The notes: generated from the sequence alone by a model not told the origin. Counted from the first letter of the stretch, positions 51,192-61,834 are shown. The stretch is DNA of 64,000 nt from Actinokineospora sp. NBRC 105648 (GCF_030269645.1 NZ_BSTR01000035.1:1-64000); one strand, 5' to 3'. Translations and numbers: made by a program.

Positions 51192-52094
51192 TCAGTGTTC
51201 GCCCAGAGCGAGCAGCCGGGCGGGGTTGTCGTGCAGCACCGCCCGCAGGAACGGTTCGCCCAGGCCAGGGGCCTGCGCCCAGCCCGCGATGGCCCGCAGC
51301 TGCTCGGCGTAGGCGTACGGGATGCTCGGGAAGTCCGTGCCGAGCACGATCCGGTCGCCCAGGTCGGCCAGCCGGGCGGTCCAGTCGTCCGGCAGCGGCG
51401 CGTTCCGCAGGGTGAAGTCGACACCGACCATCGTGGTGTCGAGGTGCACGCGCGGGTAGCGCTCCGCCAGGTCCAACGCCTCGGAGATCTCCGGCATGCC
51501 CGCGTGCGCGAGCACCACCGCGAGACGGGGGTGTGCGCGCAGGACCTCTTCGAAGACGGGGATGCCGGTGTGCGCGCCGGGCAGCGGCCCGTGTCCACAG
51601 TGCACCACCACCGGGACGCCCGCCTCGGCCAGCAGCCCCCACGCGGGGTCCAGGAGGTCGTCTCGCGGGTCGTACGCGCCCACTTGCACGTGCGCCTTCA
51701 CGCACCGCGCACCGGCTCTTAGCGCGCCTTCCAGATACCGCCCCACCGACGGCTCGGGGTAGACAGTCGCGGTAGGTACTGCCTCCGGCACCCGGGCGGC
51801 GAAGTCCAAGACCCACTCGGTGAGCCACTCAGCCATACCGGGCTTGTGCGGGTAGACGAGCGGCGCGTACCCGACCACACCCAACGACCGCAGGACCTCG
51901 ACCCGCTCGCCCTCGGACTGCCGGTAGTGGACCGGCCACGCGGTGCCGTAGTTGCGCTCGGCGTCGTCGAAGTAGGCCCACACCTTCCGCTGCACCGGAT
52001 CGGGCAGGAAGTGCACGTGCAGGTCGACCAGCCCGGGCAGCCCGAGCCCGCGGACCCAGTCCGCTACCTCGGCGTCGCTGCCCGGCCCGGCCAC
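51192..52094 (-). CDS. Amidohydrolase-family (TIM-barrel) metal-dependent hydrolase
   Basis: The 300-residue protein has VDLHVHFLP (metal-binding HxH), VKAHVQVG, VVVHCGHG, VVLAHAGM and VLGTDFPS, the set of amidohydrolase-2/TatD-like enzymes. The GTG start shares one base with the smpB stop (TAGTG), so translation is probably coupled. The substrate is unknown; family members decarboxylate or hydrolyse aromatic or cyclic compounds. Confidence 0.9.
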   Translation of the reverse strand: MAGPGSDAEVADWVRGLGLPGLVDLHVHFLPDPVQRKVWAYFDDAERNYGTAWPVHYRQSEGERVEVLRSLGVVGYAPLVYPHKPGMAEWLTEWVLDFAARVPEAVPTATVYPEPSVGRYLEGALRAGARCVKAHVQVGAYDPRDDLLDPAWGLLAEAGVPVVVHCGHGPLPGAHTGIPVFEEVLRAHPRLAVVLAHAGMPEISEALDLAERYPRVHLDTTMVGVDFTLRNAPLPDDWTARLADLGDRIVLGTDFPSIPYAYAEQLRAIAGWAQAPGLGEPFLRAVLHDNPARLLALGEH

Positions 52095-52570
52095 TACTCG
52101 CGGCCCTTGGCCCGCCGCCCGACCGCCTTGGCGATCTCCCGGTTGGCGTCGCGCTTGGCCAGGTCCTGGCGCTTGTCGTAGGACTTCTTGCCCTTGGCCA
52201 GCGCCAGCTCGACCTTGACCTTGCCGTCGGAGAAGTACATCGACAGCGGCACCAGGGAGAGCCCGGACTCTTTGATCTTGCCGATCAGCCGGAGGATCTC
52301 GCCCTTGTGCAGCAGCAGCTTGCGGGTGCGCCGCGGCTCGTGGTTGGTCCAGGTGCCCTGCGTGTACTCCGGGATGAACAGGTTGCGCAGGAACACCTCG
52401 CCGTCGTCCACCGTGGCGAACGCGTCGACGATGGACGCGCGGCCCTCGCGCAGGCTCTTCACCTCGGTGCCCACGAGGACCACGCCCGCCTCGTAGGTGT
52501 CGATCACCGAGTAGTCGTGGCGCGCCTTGCGGTTCGTCACGATGGCCTTGCGGCCGCGTTCCTTCGCCAT
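52094..52570 (-). CDS. smpB: SsrA-binding protein SmpB
   Basis: The protein has 158 residues, the usual size. It contains [47 protein letters not shown] and the C-terminal basic tail [20 protein letters not shown]. It binds tmRNA (ssrA at 41305) and delivers it to stalled ribosomes. It lies downstream of ftsX in the order prfB-ftsE-ftsX-smpB seen widely in actinobacteria. Confidence 0.98.
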   Translation of the reverse strand: MAKERGRKAIVTNRKARHDYSVIDTYEAGVVLVGTEVKSLREGRASIVDAFATVDDGEVFLRNLFIPEYTQGTWTNHEPRRTRKLLLHKGEILRLIGKIKESGLSLVPLSMYFSDGKVKVELALAKGKKSYDKRQDLAKRDANREIAKAVGRRAKGRE

Positions 52571-52621
52571 GGCCGTGACTCTACGTGCGAGCCGCGGCGG
52601 GCGGCGACGGCGATACCGCGA

Positions 52622-53524
52622 TCACGTGCGCACGTAGAGGCGGAGCGTGACGTAACCGGTCACCGCGGAGATACCCAGCGCGACCAGCAGCAGCCACGGC
52701 GCGACCAGCAGGATGTCTATCGACTCCACCGAGCGCACCACGCCCGCGGCGATCGGGTCGGCCAGCACGTCGTCCAGGAAGGACAGCTTGAGCAGCACCA
52801 GCAACCCGATGGCCAGCACCGCGCCGATCAGACCGGTCACCATCGCCTCGAGCAGGAACGGCAGCTGGGTGTACCACCGGGTGGCGCCGACCAGGCGCAT
52901 GATCCCCACCTCCGTGCGCCGGGTGAACGCCGAGAGCTGCACGGTGTTGGAGATCAGCAGCAGCGCCGCGATGGCCATGAACAGCGCGATCGCGAAGGTC
53001 ATGTTCCGGAACCCGTTGAGCGCGTTGAAGAACCGGTCGAGGAACTCGCTCTGGTCGGAGATGGTGTCCACCCCGGCCCGGCCGTTGTAGCTCTGGGTGA
53101 TCACCTCGGGCCGGTCCGGGTTCTTCAGCTTGACGTGGAAGGACGCGGGCAGCGCCTCCGGCCGGGCCAGCTTGACCAGCTCCGGCTGCGCCTCGAAGAT
53201 CCGCTTGAACCGCTCGAAGGCCTGCTCGCGGTTCTCGAAGGTGACCGTGTCCACGGCCGGGTCGGACTGCAGCGCGCTGAACAGGCCCTTGCACGGGTCG
53301 TTCGCGCAGCCCTTGTCCGAGGACGAGACGTCGTTGGTCAGGAAGACGCTGACCTCGACCTTGTCCTGGTAGAGCACCTTCGTCTTGTCGATCATCCGCA
53401 CGACCAGCAGTCCACCGCCGAGCAGGGCGAGCGAGATGGCGGTCGTGATGATCATCGCGATGGTCATCGTGATGTTCCGGCGCAGGCCGGTCACGACCTC
53501 GCTGAACACGAAGCTGGCACGCAT
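52622..53524 (-). CDS. ftsX: Cell-division ABC permease FtsX
   Basis: The 300-residue protein begins MRASFVFSEVVTGLRRNITM and has four membrane segments. A large extracytoplasmic loop (~50-170) contains VFLTNDVSSSDKGCANDPCK. The C-terminal FtsX domain includes SAFTRRTEVGIMRLVGATRW. With FtsE it activates peptidoglycan hydrolases at the septum; in actinobacteria the extracellular loop contacts RipC-type hydrolases. Confidence 0.97.
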   Translation of the reverse strand: MRASFVFSEVVTGLRRNITMTIAMIITTAISLALLGGGLLVVRMIDKTKVLYQDKVEVSVFLTNDVSSSDKGCANDPCKGLFSALQSDPAVDTVTFENREQAFERFKRIFEAQPELVKLARPEALPASFHVKLKNPDRPEVITQSYNGRAGVDTISDQSEFLDRFFNALNGFRNMTFAIALFMAIAALLLISNTVQLSAFTRRTEVGIMRLVGATRWYTQLPFLLEAMVTGLIGAVLAIGLLVLLKLSFLDDVLADPIAAGVVRSVESIDILLVAPWLLLVALGISAVTGYVTLRLYVRT

Positions 53525-53560
53525 CGGGGGTGGGTCCTCGAGTCTTGGGGGCGGGGGTTG

Positions 53561-54250
<690 letters not shown>

Positions 54251-54340
54251 GATCGGCGAGTCTACCTCTGGTCGTTATCGAGCCGTTGCCTTGGCTCCGG
54301 TTACGGTTTTCGCTGGTCACCCTGCGTGTAGCGGTGACTA

Positions 54341-55441
54341 CTACTGGGTCTTGCGCCAGCGGATCCCCGACTCCAGGAAGCCATCGATGTCACCGTCGAG
54401 CACCGCCGACGGGTTGCCCACCTCGAACTCGGTGCGCAGGTCCTTGACCATCTGGTACGGGTGCAGCACGTAGGTGCGCATCTGGTTGCCCCAGGACCCG
54501 CTGGAGGAGTCCTTGAGCGCGTCCATCTTGGCCTGCTGCTCCTGCCTGCGCCGCTCCAGCAGCTTCGCCTGCAGCACGGTCATCGCCGAGGCCTTGTTCT
54601 GCAGCTGCGAGCGCTCGTTCTGGCAGGACACCACGATCCCGGTCGGGAGGTGGGTCAGCCGGACCGCGGAGTCGGTCGTGTTGACACCCTGTCCACCCGG
54701 ACCGGACGACCGGTACACGTCGACCCGCAGGTCCTTGTCGTCGATCTCGACGTGGTCGGCCTGCTCGACGACCGGGGCCACCTCGACCGCGGCGAACGAG
54801 GTCTGCCTGCGCCCCTGGTTGTCGAACGGCGAGATCCGCACCAGCCGGTGCGTGCCCTGCTCGACCGAGAGGGTGCCGTAGGCGTACGGCGCCGCGATCT
54901 TGAAGGTGGTCGACTTGATCCCCGCCTCTTCGGCGTAGGAGGTGTCGTAGACCTCGGTGGGGTAGCCGTGCCGCTCGGACCAGCGCAGGTACATGCGCAT
55001 GAGCATCTCGGCGAAGTCGGCCGCGTCGACGCCACCGGCCTCCGAGCGGATGGTCAGCAGCGCGTCGCGGCCGTCGTACTCGCCGGAGAGCAGGGTACGC
55101 ACCTCCAGGGAGGAGATGTCCGCCTTGAGCTTGGCGAACTCGACCTCGGCCTCGGCGGTGGTGTCGGCGTCGCCGCCGTCCTCCTCGCCGAGCTCGTAGA
55201 GCACGGCGAGGTCGTCGAGGCGGGAGCGCAGCTCCTCGACCTTGCGCAGCTCACCCTGCCGGTGCGAGAGCCTGCTCGTCACCTGCTGGGCGGAGTCCGG
55301 GTCGTCCCACAGGTCCGGCTTGGCGGCCTGCTCCTCGAGCTCGGCGATCTGCGCGCGCAGCCCGTCGAGGTCCATCACCGCCTCGACACTGGCCAGCGTG
55401 GCGGAGAGGTCCTTGAGGTCAGCGGCGACGTCCGGGTTCAC
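54341..55441 (-). CDS. prfB: Peptide chain release factor 2
   Basis: The 366-residue RF2 has the UGA/UAA anticodon-mimic SPF ([15 protein letters not shown]) and the catalytic GGQ in [14 protein letters not shown]. The reading frame is continuous from the ATG, so the autoregulatory +1 frameshift found in many bacteria is absent, as usual in actinobacteria. It heads the conserved prfB-ftsE-ftsX-smpB cluster. Confidence 0.97.
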   Translation of the reverse strand: MNPDVAADLKDLSATLASVEAVMDLDGLRAQIAELEEQAAKPDLWDDPDSAQQVTSRLSHRQGELRKVEELRSRLDDLAVLYELGEEDGGDADTTAEAEVEFAKLKADISSLEVRTLLSGEYDGRDALLTIRSEAGGVDAADFAEMLMRMYLRWSERHGYPTEVYDTSYAEEAGIKSTTFKIAAPYAYGTLSVEQGTHRLVRISPFDNQGRRQTSFAAVEVAPVVEQADHVEIDDKDLRVDVYRSSGPGGQGVNTTDSAVRLTHLPTGIVVSCQNERSQLQNKASAMTVLQAKLLERRRQEQQAKMDALKDSSSGSWGNQMRTYVLHPYQMVKDLRTEFEVGNPSAVLDGDIDGFLESGIRWRKTQ

Positions 55442-55492
55442 GTCGGAAAAGACTACGCGGACACGGGCGCCGCCGCTGCGGCGGTAGGCCGG

Positions 55493-55993
55493 TCAGGACT
55501 TGGGGATCGAGTCCAGCAGCTTGAGCACGGCCTTGGCCCTGGCCACGCCGAACTCGGCGATCGCCTTGGCGTAGGGGTCCTCGGCGGTCTTGGCGGCCGT
55601 CTTGGCCGCCTCGTGCTCGCCGTTGTAGACCTGCTTGGCCGAGTCGATCAGGCCGACCCGCTGCTTCGCGGTCAGCGTGCTCGCGTGCACGAGGCGCAGG
55701 ATCAGCGGGCTGCGGAGGTGGTCGGGGCCGGGCTCACCACCGAGCCAGGCCTTGAAGGCCTTCTTGCCAGCGGCGGTGATCACGTACTGCTGGCTGGAGC
55801 GGGGACCCTGCTTGCCGAGCCGGACGAGTCCGCTGTCGGCCAGTGCGGGCAGCTCGCGGTAGACCTGGCTGCGCGTCACGCTGAAGAACGAGCCGAAGCG
55901 CTCGCGCGCGGCGGACACGAGCTGACCCCCGGTCTGGGGGCCCTCGTGCAGCAGGCCAAGAAGAGCTGCGGCGGTTGCATTCAATTCAGACAC
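55493..55993 (-). CDS. PadR-family transcriptional regulator
   Basis: From a GTG at 55993 the protein has 166 residues. The PadR winged helix is clear: ALLGLLHEGPQTGGQLVSAA, SVTRSQVYRELPALADSGLV and SSQQYVITAAGKKAFKAWL. The C-terminal helical domain contains KTAAKTAEDPYAKAIAEFGV. A longer frame starting at 56053 exists but adds an implausible Cys/Trp-rich leader. It lies 51 bp upstream of prfB on the same strand. Its targets are unknown. Confidence 0.88.
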   Translation of the reverse strand: MSELNATAAALLGLLHEGPQTGGQLVSAARERFGSFFSVTRSQVYRELPALADSGLVRLGKQGPRSSQQYVITAAGKKAFKAWLGGEPGPDHLRSPLILRLVHASTLTAKQRVGLIDSAKQVYNGEHEAAKTAAKTAEDPYAKAIAEFGVARAKAVLKLLDSIPKS

Positions 55994-57343
55994 GCCGACA
56001 ACGGTCCCACGACATGGCCGCGCTGTCCACAGTGGCCAAGTGCGGCAGTCCACAGTGGCTGATCGTTAAACAACCGCCGGGAGGGTCCGAACCCGGACCG
56101 ATCAGCGCAAGATCGGCACCCCATCTGGCCCAAACTCGGACGGTCCCACATGGACTTCCCGGACTTGCTCCCCCGAAGGAGTGGATCTCTTCCCATCGCG
56201 CTACCCGTTCGGACCAGTGCGATCGGCCCCGCCCGTAGTCGGTACGGGACTTGTTGAACACCCGGAAATAATCTGCCAATGTGGTCCAGATCACCCGAAT
56301 GTCGCAGGTCAACGCCCGAAAACCGCTAGTGGACAGACCATCCGAGTCGCCTCCGGACCGCCCGGACGACCCACGATCGACTCGACGAACGTTGCGTTTG
56401 CGGTGAAACTGTCACACCCCAGGGCACTGTCGACGGTCCAGTGTGGACGCCTGACGCGGACACCTCGGCCCGCTCCCGCCAAACGCCCGTGCGGATGCAC
56501 GAGCACCCGCCCGCCAGACCTCCTGGATGGTCGAGGTTGCACCCCCGTTGCGGTGACGGCATCCGGTCCACGCCATCGCATCCGACCACCAGTCCCCCGA
56601 ACGCCACGCCACATCCCGCACCGGTGCGTACTCGACACCGACCAATTCGCGGTATTGCCCAACACGAAACCGACTCCCCGGTACGCCCAGTTCCCTCGAC
56701 CACCACACGATCCCCACCCCTCCAACGCGCCACCCCCGCACAAGTAACGCCCCCACACACCCCCAACAGAATCCCCTCCCTTCCCTGTACCGAAGGGACC
56801 CGACCGGGAGCGTGCCCACCGAACACCCCAAGCCGCTCAGTGGACCCACGACGCGGACAGGACCATCCAGACACCCGACCGGAACACGACCGCTCCACGG
56901 ACACCCAGACCCACCCAACCGCCCAACCCAGACCCAAGACGCCAGCCCCAGCCACGGCACGCCGCCCCCCGGCTCACGGCCCACGGCACGCAGCCCGCGG
57001 CCCACGGCCCACACCCAACCGATGCACCCTCGCCACCCCAGCCCAACGGACCACACCACCCCCAGCGCAGCGCCGCCCAGCCTCAACCTCAGCCAGACGC
57101 GCCCCATCCCCCAACCCGCCGCCCCGCACTCCCCCACCGAGTCCTCATCCCCCCACCCGACACCAGACCCAAGACCCCGCCCCCACACCCCACCCGAGAT
57201 CAACACCCGCTACGTCCGCCACTCCCCAGGCCCCACTCCCCAGGCCCCAGGCCCCAGGTCCCAACTCAACCCGCCCCACCCACCCACCCCCAGCCAAACC
57301 CAAATCCCACCCCAGCCCCACCGCCCACTCCCACCCCCAAACG
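55994..57343. other. 1.35-kb gene-free, strongly C-rich stretch
   Basis: No gene here is supportable. Open frames on both strands are long only because the plus strand is C-rich (56700-57340 is mostly CCCAC/CCCAG-type sequence), and their translations are Pro/Thr/His- or Gly/Trp-rich low complexity. The first ~400 bp is of normal composition and should carry the PadR promoter. Confidence 0.65.
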
Positions 57344-57375
57344 AAAAAGGCCCGATCCATATCGGATCGGGCCTT
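57344..57375 (-). terminator. Intrinsic terminator of initiator tRNA copy 1
   Basis: A 12-bp perfect stem (AAGGCCCGATCC and complement) with a 5-base loop is followed on the minus strand by five T residues. It begins 10 bases past the tRNA 3' end. This is a textbook Rho-independent terminator. Confidence 0.92.
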
Positions 57376-57384
57376 AACCGTTTG

Positions 57385-57458
57385 TAGCGGGGACAGGATT
57401 TGAACCTGCGACCTCTGGGTTATGAGCCCAGCGAGCTACCGAGCTGCTCCACCCCGCG
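57385..57458 (-). tRNA. Initiator tRNA-fMet (CAT), copy 1
   Basis: The 74-nt gene has anticodon CAT in loop CTCATAA, closed by the GGG/CCC stem diagnostic of initiator tRNA, and a non-Watson-Crick 1:72 pair (C1-U72). The T arm contains GGTTCAAATCC. It is identical to copy 2 at 57859. CCA is not encoded. Confidence 0.97.
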
Positions 57459-57613
57459 TTGCTAAACAGAACTCTACACACCCTCGAAAACCCACTCCCA
57501 CCCACCCCCCTCTTTCCCAGAAGGAGCCCCACACCCCCCACAAAGCCGCAGGCAAGCCCACCCCCAACCCCACCCAGCACATCCAGCACATCCAGCACAC
57601 CGCTCGCTCCCCC

Positions 57614-57746
57614 AATGCGATCGGCGAAGCCGTGAGCCAGCCCCACAACACTGCTCCCACAGCCCGATGCGATCGGCGAAGCCGTGAGCGAGCCCCCCAC
57701 CACCGGTCACACACCACGATGCGACGACCGAAGGTCGAGCGAGCAC
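57614..57746. repeat. GAA-triloop hairpin repeats, initiator tRNA locus
   Basis: Three units lie at about 57614, 57666 and 57718. The first two carry GCGATCGGCGAAGCCGTGAG. The third reads GCGACGACCGAAGGTCGAGC, with a different stem but the same GAA loop. They follow the double-hairpin module in the direction of tRNA transcription, as at the tmRNA locus. The remaining sequence 57459-57613 shows only the upstream region of tRNA copy 1. Confidence 0.85.
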
Positions 57747-57756
57747 CGCTGGAACC

Positions 57757-57840
57757 GCCACCGATCGCACCGTGGGGGTCTGGGGGCTCGGCCCCCAGAA
57801 ACAATGCGAAGACCGCCCCACACCTGCGCTTTCCGCAGGT
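57757..57840 (-). terminator. Double-hairpin module 3' of initiator tRNA copy 2
   Basis: Hairpin 57822-57840 (stem ACCTGCG/CGCAGGT) is followed on the minus strand by hairpin 57780-57798 (stem CTGGGGG/CCCCCAG). Bases 57757-57801 are identical to 41206-41250 at the tmRNA gene. The closing pair of the first hairpin is A-T here and G-C at tmRNA. Confidence 0.75.
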
Positions 57841-57858
57841 ATAGGGCGGCCTCGATCG

Positions 57859-57932
57859 TAGCGGGGACAGGATTTGAACCTGCGACCTCTGGGTTATGAG
57901 CCCAGCGAGCTACCGAGCTGCTCCACCCCGCG
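57859..57932 (-). tRNA. Initiator tRNA-fMet (CAT), copy 2
   Basis: This is an identical second copy of the 74-nt initiator tRNA, with the GGG/CCC anticodon stem and C1-U72. It has its own promoter (57945-57973) and a different 3' flank from copy 1. Confidence 0.97.
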
Positions 57933-57944
57933 TCGGTAAATATG

Positions 57945-57973
57945 ACTCTACACGGGGGTGGACGGGGATACAA
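57945..57973 (-). promoter_or_regulatory. Promoter of initiator tRNA copy 2
   Basis: On the minus strand TTGTAT (57973-57968) and TAGAGT (57950-57945) are separated by 17 bases, ending 12 bases before the mature tRNA 5' end. The GTGTAGAGT block is conserved upstream of copy 1, whose -35 is not recognisable. Confidence 0.65.
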
Positions 57974-58071
57974 ATCAGGGGGGTTGGTGGTGAGTGGGGT
58001 CACTCATTCCGGTCAGGTGCCGGTGATCCGCCCGCCGCGGGGCGGTCACCGGCACCTGTTGTCGGGAGTGG

Positions 58072-61068
58072 TCACCCGCCGCCGGAGGCCGGTGTGGGCG
58101 ACGGTGAGGCGCCCGAGGACGACGGGCTGGTCGGCTGCCCGGCCTTCGCCTTGGCGGTGTCGTACTGCTTGGTGGCCGCGTCCAGTTCGGCCAGTGCCTT
58201 GCCCTGCTCGGTGAAGTCGCCGGTGCGCTGGGCGTCCCGCAGGTGCGTGATGGCGGCGTTGAGGGCCTGCACGGCCCGGTCCAGCTCGGTGCCGCCGCCG
58301 GACCCGGTCGTCGGTGGCGCGGTGCTGGTCGTCGGCGGCTGCGAGGAGCTCGTCGGCGGTGTGGTGCCGTCGGTCTGGCCCGGTTTGGTGGCCGTGTCAC
58401 CGGTGCCCTCGCCGAAGACCTCGTCGAGCGCCTCGTCGATCGTGGGCGCGAAGCCGACCTTGCTGCCGAAGGCGACGAGCACCCGGGCGAGCTGCGGGAA
58501 CGAGTTCGCGTCCTTGCGCTGGATGTAGAGCGGTTCGACGTAGAGCAGCCCGCCTGCCACGGGCAGGGTCAACAGGTTGCCGAAGGTCGGTGTGACGCTC
58601 TGGTTCTGCAGCAGTGTCCGGTTCTCGGCGACCTTCGGTGTCGTCTGGAACCGGTTCTGCACCTGGACCGGTCCCTCGGCCTGTTGTCCACTGGAGGGCA
58701 ATCGGAGGATCTTGATCTGCCCGTAGTCGGACGGATCGGACGAGGCGGACACCCACGAGGCGAGGAACTGCCGGTTCAGCAGGGTCAGCGCGCTGGTGAG
58801 CTGGAACGTCGCCTTCTCCTGCCCGGGCGCCTGGGCGAGCACGTAGTACGGGGGTTGCTTGGCACCGCTGGTGTTCGTGCCGTTGGAGGCACCGTCCTCG
58901 GTGGGGTCGGTGGGGACGTTCCAGAAGGTCTTCTGCGAGAAGAACTCGTTCGCGTCGGACACGTGGTAGCGGGAGAGCAGTTCGCGCTGGACCTTGAACA
59001 GGTCCTCCGGGTAGCGGAAGTGCGACCGCAGCTCCGGGGAGATGTCCGAGGACGGCTTCACGGTGCCGGGGAAGACGCCCTGCCACGCCTTGAGGACCGG
59101 GTCCTTGTCGTCGATGGAGTACAGCGTGACCGTGCCGTCGTAGGCGTCGACGGTGGCCTTCACCGAGTTGCGGATGTAGCTGATGGTCCGGTTCTCCTGG
59201 CGCACGACGCCGCCGAGGGAGTCCGTGGTGGCCTCGCCGAGCGCGGTGCGCTGGGAGTACGGGAAGTTCTCCAGCGTGGTGTAGCCGTCGATGATCCAGG
59301 TGATCTTGCCGTTGACCACCGCCGGGTACGGGTCTCCGTCGAGGGTCAGCCACGGCGCCACCAGGCTCACCCGGTCCCGCGGGTTGCGGTTGTACATGAT
59401 CTTGGCGCCGTCGCCGATCTGCGACGAGAACAGGATGTTGCGCTCGGTGTTGTGCGCGGCGAAGACCAGCTTGTTGAACAGGTTGTCGATCGGCACACCG
59501 CCCTTGCCGTCGTAGACGAAGGTCTTGCTGGAGGTGTCGTACTCCAGCGGGCGCCCGTTGTCCTTGCCGCCGACGATGGCGTAGTTGTCGGTGGCCAGCT
59601 CACCGAAGTAGATCCGCGGCTGGTCGACCTTGATCGGCCCCTGGCCCGCCAGGTCGCTGACCTTGAAGACCGGGTAGCCGCCCTGGTCGTTGGAGTCCTG
59701 CAGCGCCGAGTTGATCGTGTTGGCGGGCGCGGCGACGAACCCGTTGCCGTGGGTGAAGACCATGTGCCGGTTGATCCAGCCGCCCTGGGCCTCGGTCAGC
59801 CCACTGGTCTTGATCTCGCGCGCGGCGACGATGTAGTCCTGGGTCTTGCCGTCGATGCTGTAGCGGTCGACGTCGAGCTTGTCCGGGAAGCCGTAGAAGT
59901 TCTCCCGGCCCTCGCGCTGGGTGAAGGTGGGCGCGAGGATGTTCGGGTCGAGCAGCCGCACGTTCGAGATCGTGTTCAGGTTGCCCTGGTCCGACCGGAT
60001 GGCGGCGGGCGAGGCGTCGGCGACGCCCGCGTAGTCCTGGGTGCTGACCTTGTCCGGCCCCAGCCCGAACGCGACCCGGGTGGCGTCGATGTTGCGCTGG
60101 ATCGACAGCGCCTCCTTGGCGTTCTCGTTCGGGCGCACCGAGAACTGCTGGATGATCGCGGGCCAGGCCGCGCCGACCAGGATGCCGGAGAGGATCAGCA
60201 GCGCCGTGGCGATCGCGGGGAGCTGCAGGTTGCGCAGGAACGCGCCGACGAAGTAGGCCACCGCGCAGAAGGCCGCGATGAACATCAAGATCAGCTTGGC
60301 GGGCAGCACCGCGTTGAGGTCGGTGTAGTTCGCGCCGCTGAACAGGTCGTGCTTGCCGAAGAGCAGCTCGTAGCGCTCGAAGAAGTAGTCGACGGCGTAG
60401 ACCAGCACGAACACGCCCGCGGTGATCGAGAGCTGCATGCGGGCGGGCGCGGCGAGCTGGCCGCCCTTGCCCGCCAGGCGGATGCCGCCGAAGAGGTAGT
60501 GCGTGATCAGCGCGCCGAAGAAGGACACCGCGATCGCGACGAACAGCCAGTTGATCAGCCAGGTGATGAACGGCAGGGTGAAGGCGTAGAAGCCGATGTC
60601 GATGTTGAACTGCGGGTCGGTGACGCCGAAGTCGGTGCCGTTGAACAGCAACTGCACCTGCTGCCAGTCCGACTGGGCCGCCGAGCCCGCGATCAGGCCC
60701 ATCACCAGCGGGATGCCGATGCCGAACAGGCGCACCCTGGCCACGATGGTGGAGCGGTAGCGGGCCAGTGGATCGTCCGCACTGGACACCGGGACGAACA
60801 CCGGCCGGGAGCGGTAGGCGATCCACAGGCTCACCGCGAGCAGCCCGCCGACGAGGATCCCGACCCCGAAGAACAGCGCGACGCGCGTCCACAGCACGGT
60901 CGCGTAGACCGACCGGAAGCCGACCTCCCCGAACCAGAGCCAGTTGACGTAGGTGCTGAGCAGCCGGGACCCGACCAGCAGGAGCAGGATCACCGCCGCG
61001 GCGATGACTAGTAGGATCCGACTGCGCCGGGACAGCTTCGGCAGGCCGATCGGGGGCCGAGTGGCCAC
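58072..61068 (-). CDS. UPF0182 family membrane protein
   Basis: The 998-residue protein has about seven N-terminal membrane segments (ILLVIAAAVILLLLVGSRLL; WLWFGEVGFRSVYATVLW) and a ~600-residue extracytoplasmic domain with FVYDGKGGVPIDNLFNKLVF and WIIDGYTTLENFPYSQ. A Thr/Pro/Ser-rich and acidic helical tail ends it. Length and architecture fit UPF0182. The function is unknown, but the family is near-universal in actinobacteria and the neighbourhood with the genes that follow is conserved. Confidence 0.95.
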   Translation of the reverse strand: MATRPPIGLPKLSRRSRILLVIAAAVILLLLVGSRLLSTYVNWLWFGEVGFRSVYATVLWTRVALFFGVGILVGGLLAVSLWIAYRSRPVFVPVSSADDPLARYRSTIVARVRLFGIGIPLVMGLIAGSAAQSDWQQVQLLFNGTDFGVTDPQFNIDIGFYAFTLPFITWLINWLFVAIAVSFFGALITHYLFGGIRLAGKGGQLAAPARMQLSITAGVFVLVYAVDYFFERYELLFGKHDLFSGANYTDLNAVLPAKLILMFIAAFCAVAYFVGAFLRNLQLPAIATALLILSGILVGAAWPAIIQQFSVRPNENAKEALSIQRNIDATRVAFGLGPDKVSTQDYAGVADASPAAIRSDQGNLNTISNVRLLDPNILAPTFTQREGRENFYGFPDKLDVDRYSIDGKTQDYIVAAREIKTSGLTEAQGGWINRHMVFTHGNGFVAAPANTINSALQDSNDQGGYPVFKVSDLAGQGPIKVDQPRIYFGELATDNYAIVGGKDNGRPLEYDTSSKTFVYDGKGGVPIDNLFNKLVFAAHNTERNILFSSQIGDGAKIMYNRNPRDRVSLVAPWLTLDGDPYPAVVNGKITWIIDGYTTLENFPYSQRTALGEATTDSLGGVVRQENRTISYIRNSVKATVDAYDGTVTLYSIDDKDPVLKAWQGVFPGTVKPSSDISPELRSHFRYPEDLFKVQRELLSRYHVSDANEFFSQKTFWNVPTDPTEDGASNGTNTSGAKQPPYYVLAQAPGQEKATFQLTSALTLLNRQFLASWVSASSDPSDYGQIKILRLPSSGQQAEGPVQVQNRFQTTPKVAENRTLLQNQSVTPTFGNLLTLPVAGGLLYVEPLYIQRKDANSFPQLARVLVAFGSKVGFAPTIDEALDEVFGEGTGDTATKPGQTDGTTPPTSSSQPPTTSTAPPTTGSGGGTELDRAVQALNAAITHLRDAQRTGDFTEQGKALAELDAATKQYDTAKAKAGQPTSPSSSGASPSPTPASGGG

Positions 61069-61261
61069 TGGACACGCTCCAGAGTCGCTTCAGATATCGC
61101 TGTGGTTCGACGAACGGCGGACGGGGCAGGCCCCGCCCTGATCCTTCAACTCTATTAGGGCCGCTTCAGGTTCCCGTGAGGGTGTCCGAAATGTGTGGAT
61201 ACCTGGCGCGACTGTGGACAACTGTGGCCGGATCGGGTGACGCGCGCCCGGGTGGGAGCAT

Positions 61262-61828
61262 GTGGTCGTGAGCCAGCCCGGTACGCATGACCTGCCCACG
61301 GTGACCCGCGAGATCGAGGAGTTCGTCGCCTCGGGCGGCTGGGACCAGCCGCCCCAGCTGTTCGCGCTCGTGCCCACCGAGCACCTGCTGCGCGAGCAGC
61401 CCGACCTGGCGGGCCAGGTCGACCCGTCCTCGGCGCTCACCCCGATCGCCCAGGAGGCCCTCACCGAGCCCGACCTGGGCGTGGCGCTGGCCTCGATCAT
61501 GTGGCCCGCGGCGGTGCTGGGCTGCGCGCTCGCCCAGGAGATCGTCATGCTGCCGCCGGAGGCCGAGGCCGACCTGCCCGAGGGCGACAGCGACGCGATG
61601 AGCCGGATCGCCGCGACGCACCCGCAGGCCAGGGAGGCCCGCTTGGTCGCGGCCGCGCTGCGCGACGGCTCCGTCGCCTGCGTGCTGCGGCTGCGCGGCG
61701 GCGACGACGGCACGGCGGGCGGCGACGGGGACGGCGTGGACGGCGTGGACGGCGTGGATGAGGTCATCGAGCACCCGGAGCTGGCGGCGAACCTCACGGC
61801 CGCGCTCCTGGAGACCCTGCGCGAGTAG
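61262..61828 (+). CDS. PPA1309-like protein
   Basis: The 188-residue soluble protein contains LPTVTREIEEFVASGGWDQP, LFALVPTEHLLREQPDLA and AVLGCALAQEIVMLPPEAEA, matching the actinobacterial PPA1309 family of unknown function. A short in-frame repeat (DGVDGVDGVDE, three copies of a 9-bp unit) sits near the C-terminus. The first in-frame GTG is at 61262 and another at 61268 is possible. It converges on the PDZ protease gene with 6 bp between stops. Confidence 0.85.
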   Translation: MVVSQPGTHDLPTVTREIEEFVASGGWDQPPQLFALVPTEHLLREQPDLAGQVDPSSALTPIAQEALTEPDLGVALASIMWPAAVLGCALAQEIVMLPPEAEADLPEGDSDAMSRIAATHPQAREARLVAAALRDGSVACVLRLRGGDDGTAGGDGDGVDGVDGVDEVIEHPELAANLTAALLETLRE

Positions 61829-61834
61829 CGCTCG

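Noticed and set aside
54341-55441. Programmed +1 frameshift in prfB
   Set aside because: The reading frame is open from the start with no internal TGA near codon 25.
56441-57403. 320-codon Pro/Thr/His-rich frame in the C-rich gap
   Set aside because: Product of skewed composition; no ribosome site, domain or plausible fold, and it runs into the tRNA gene.
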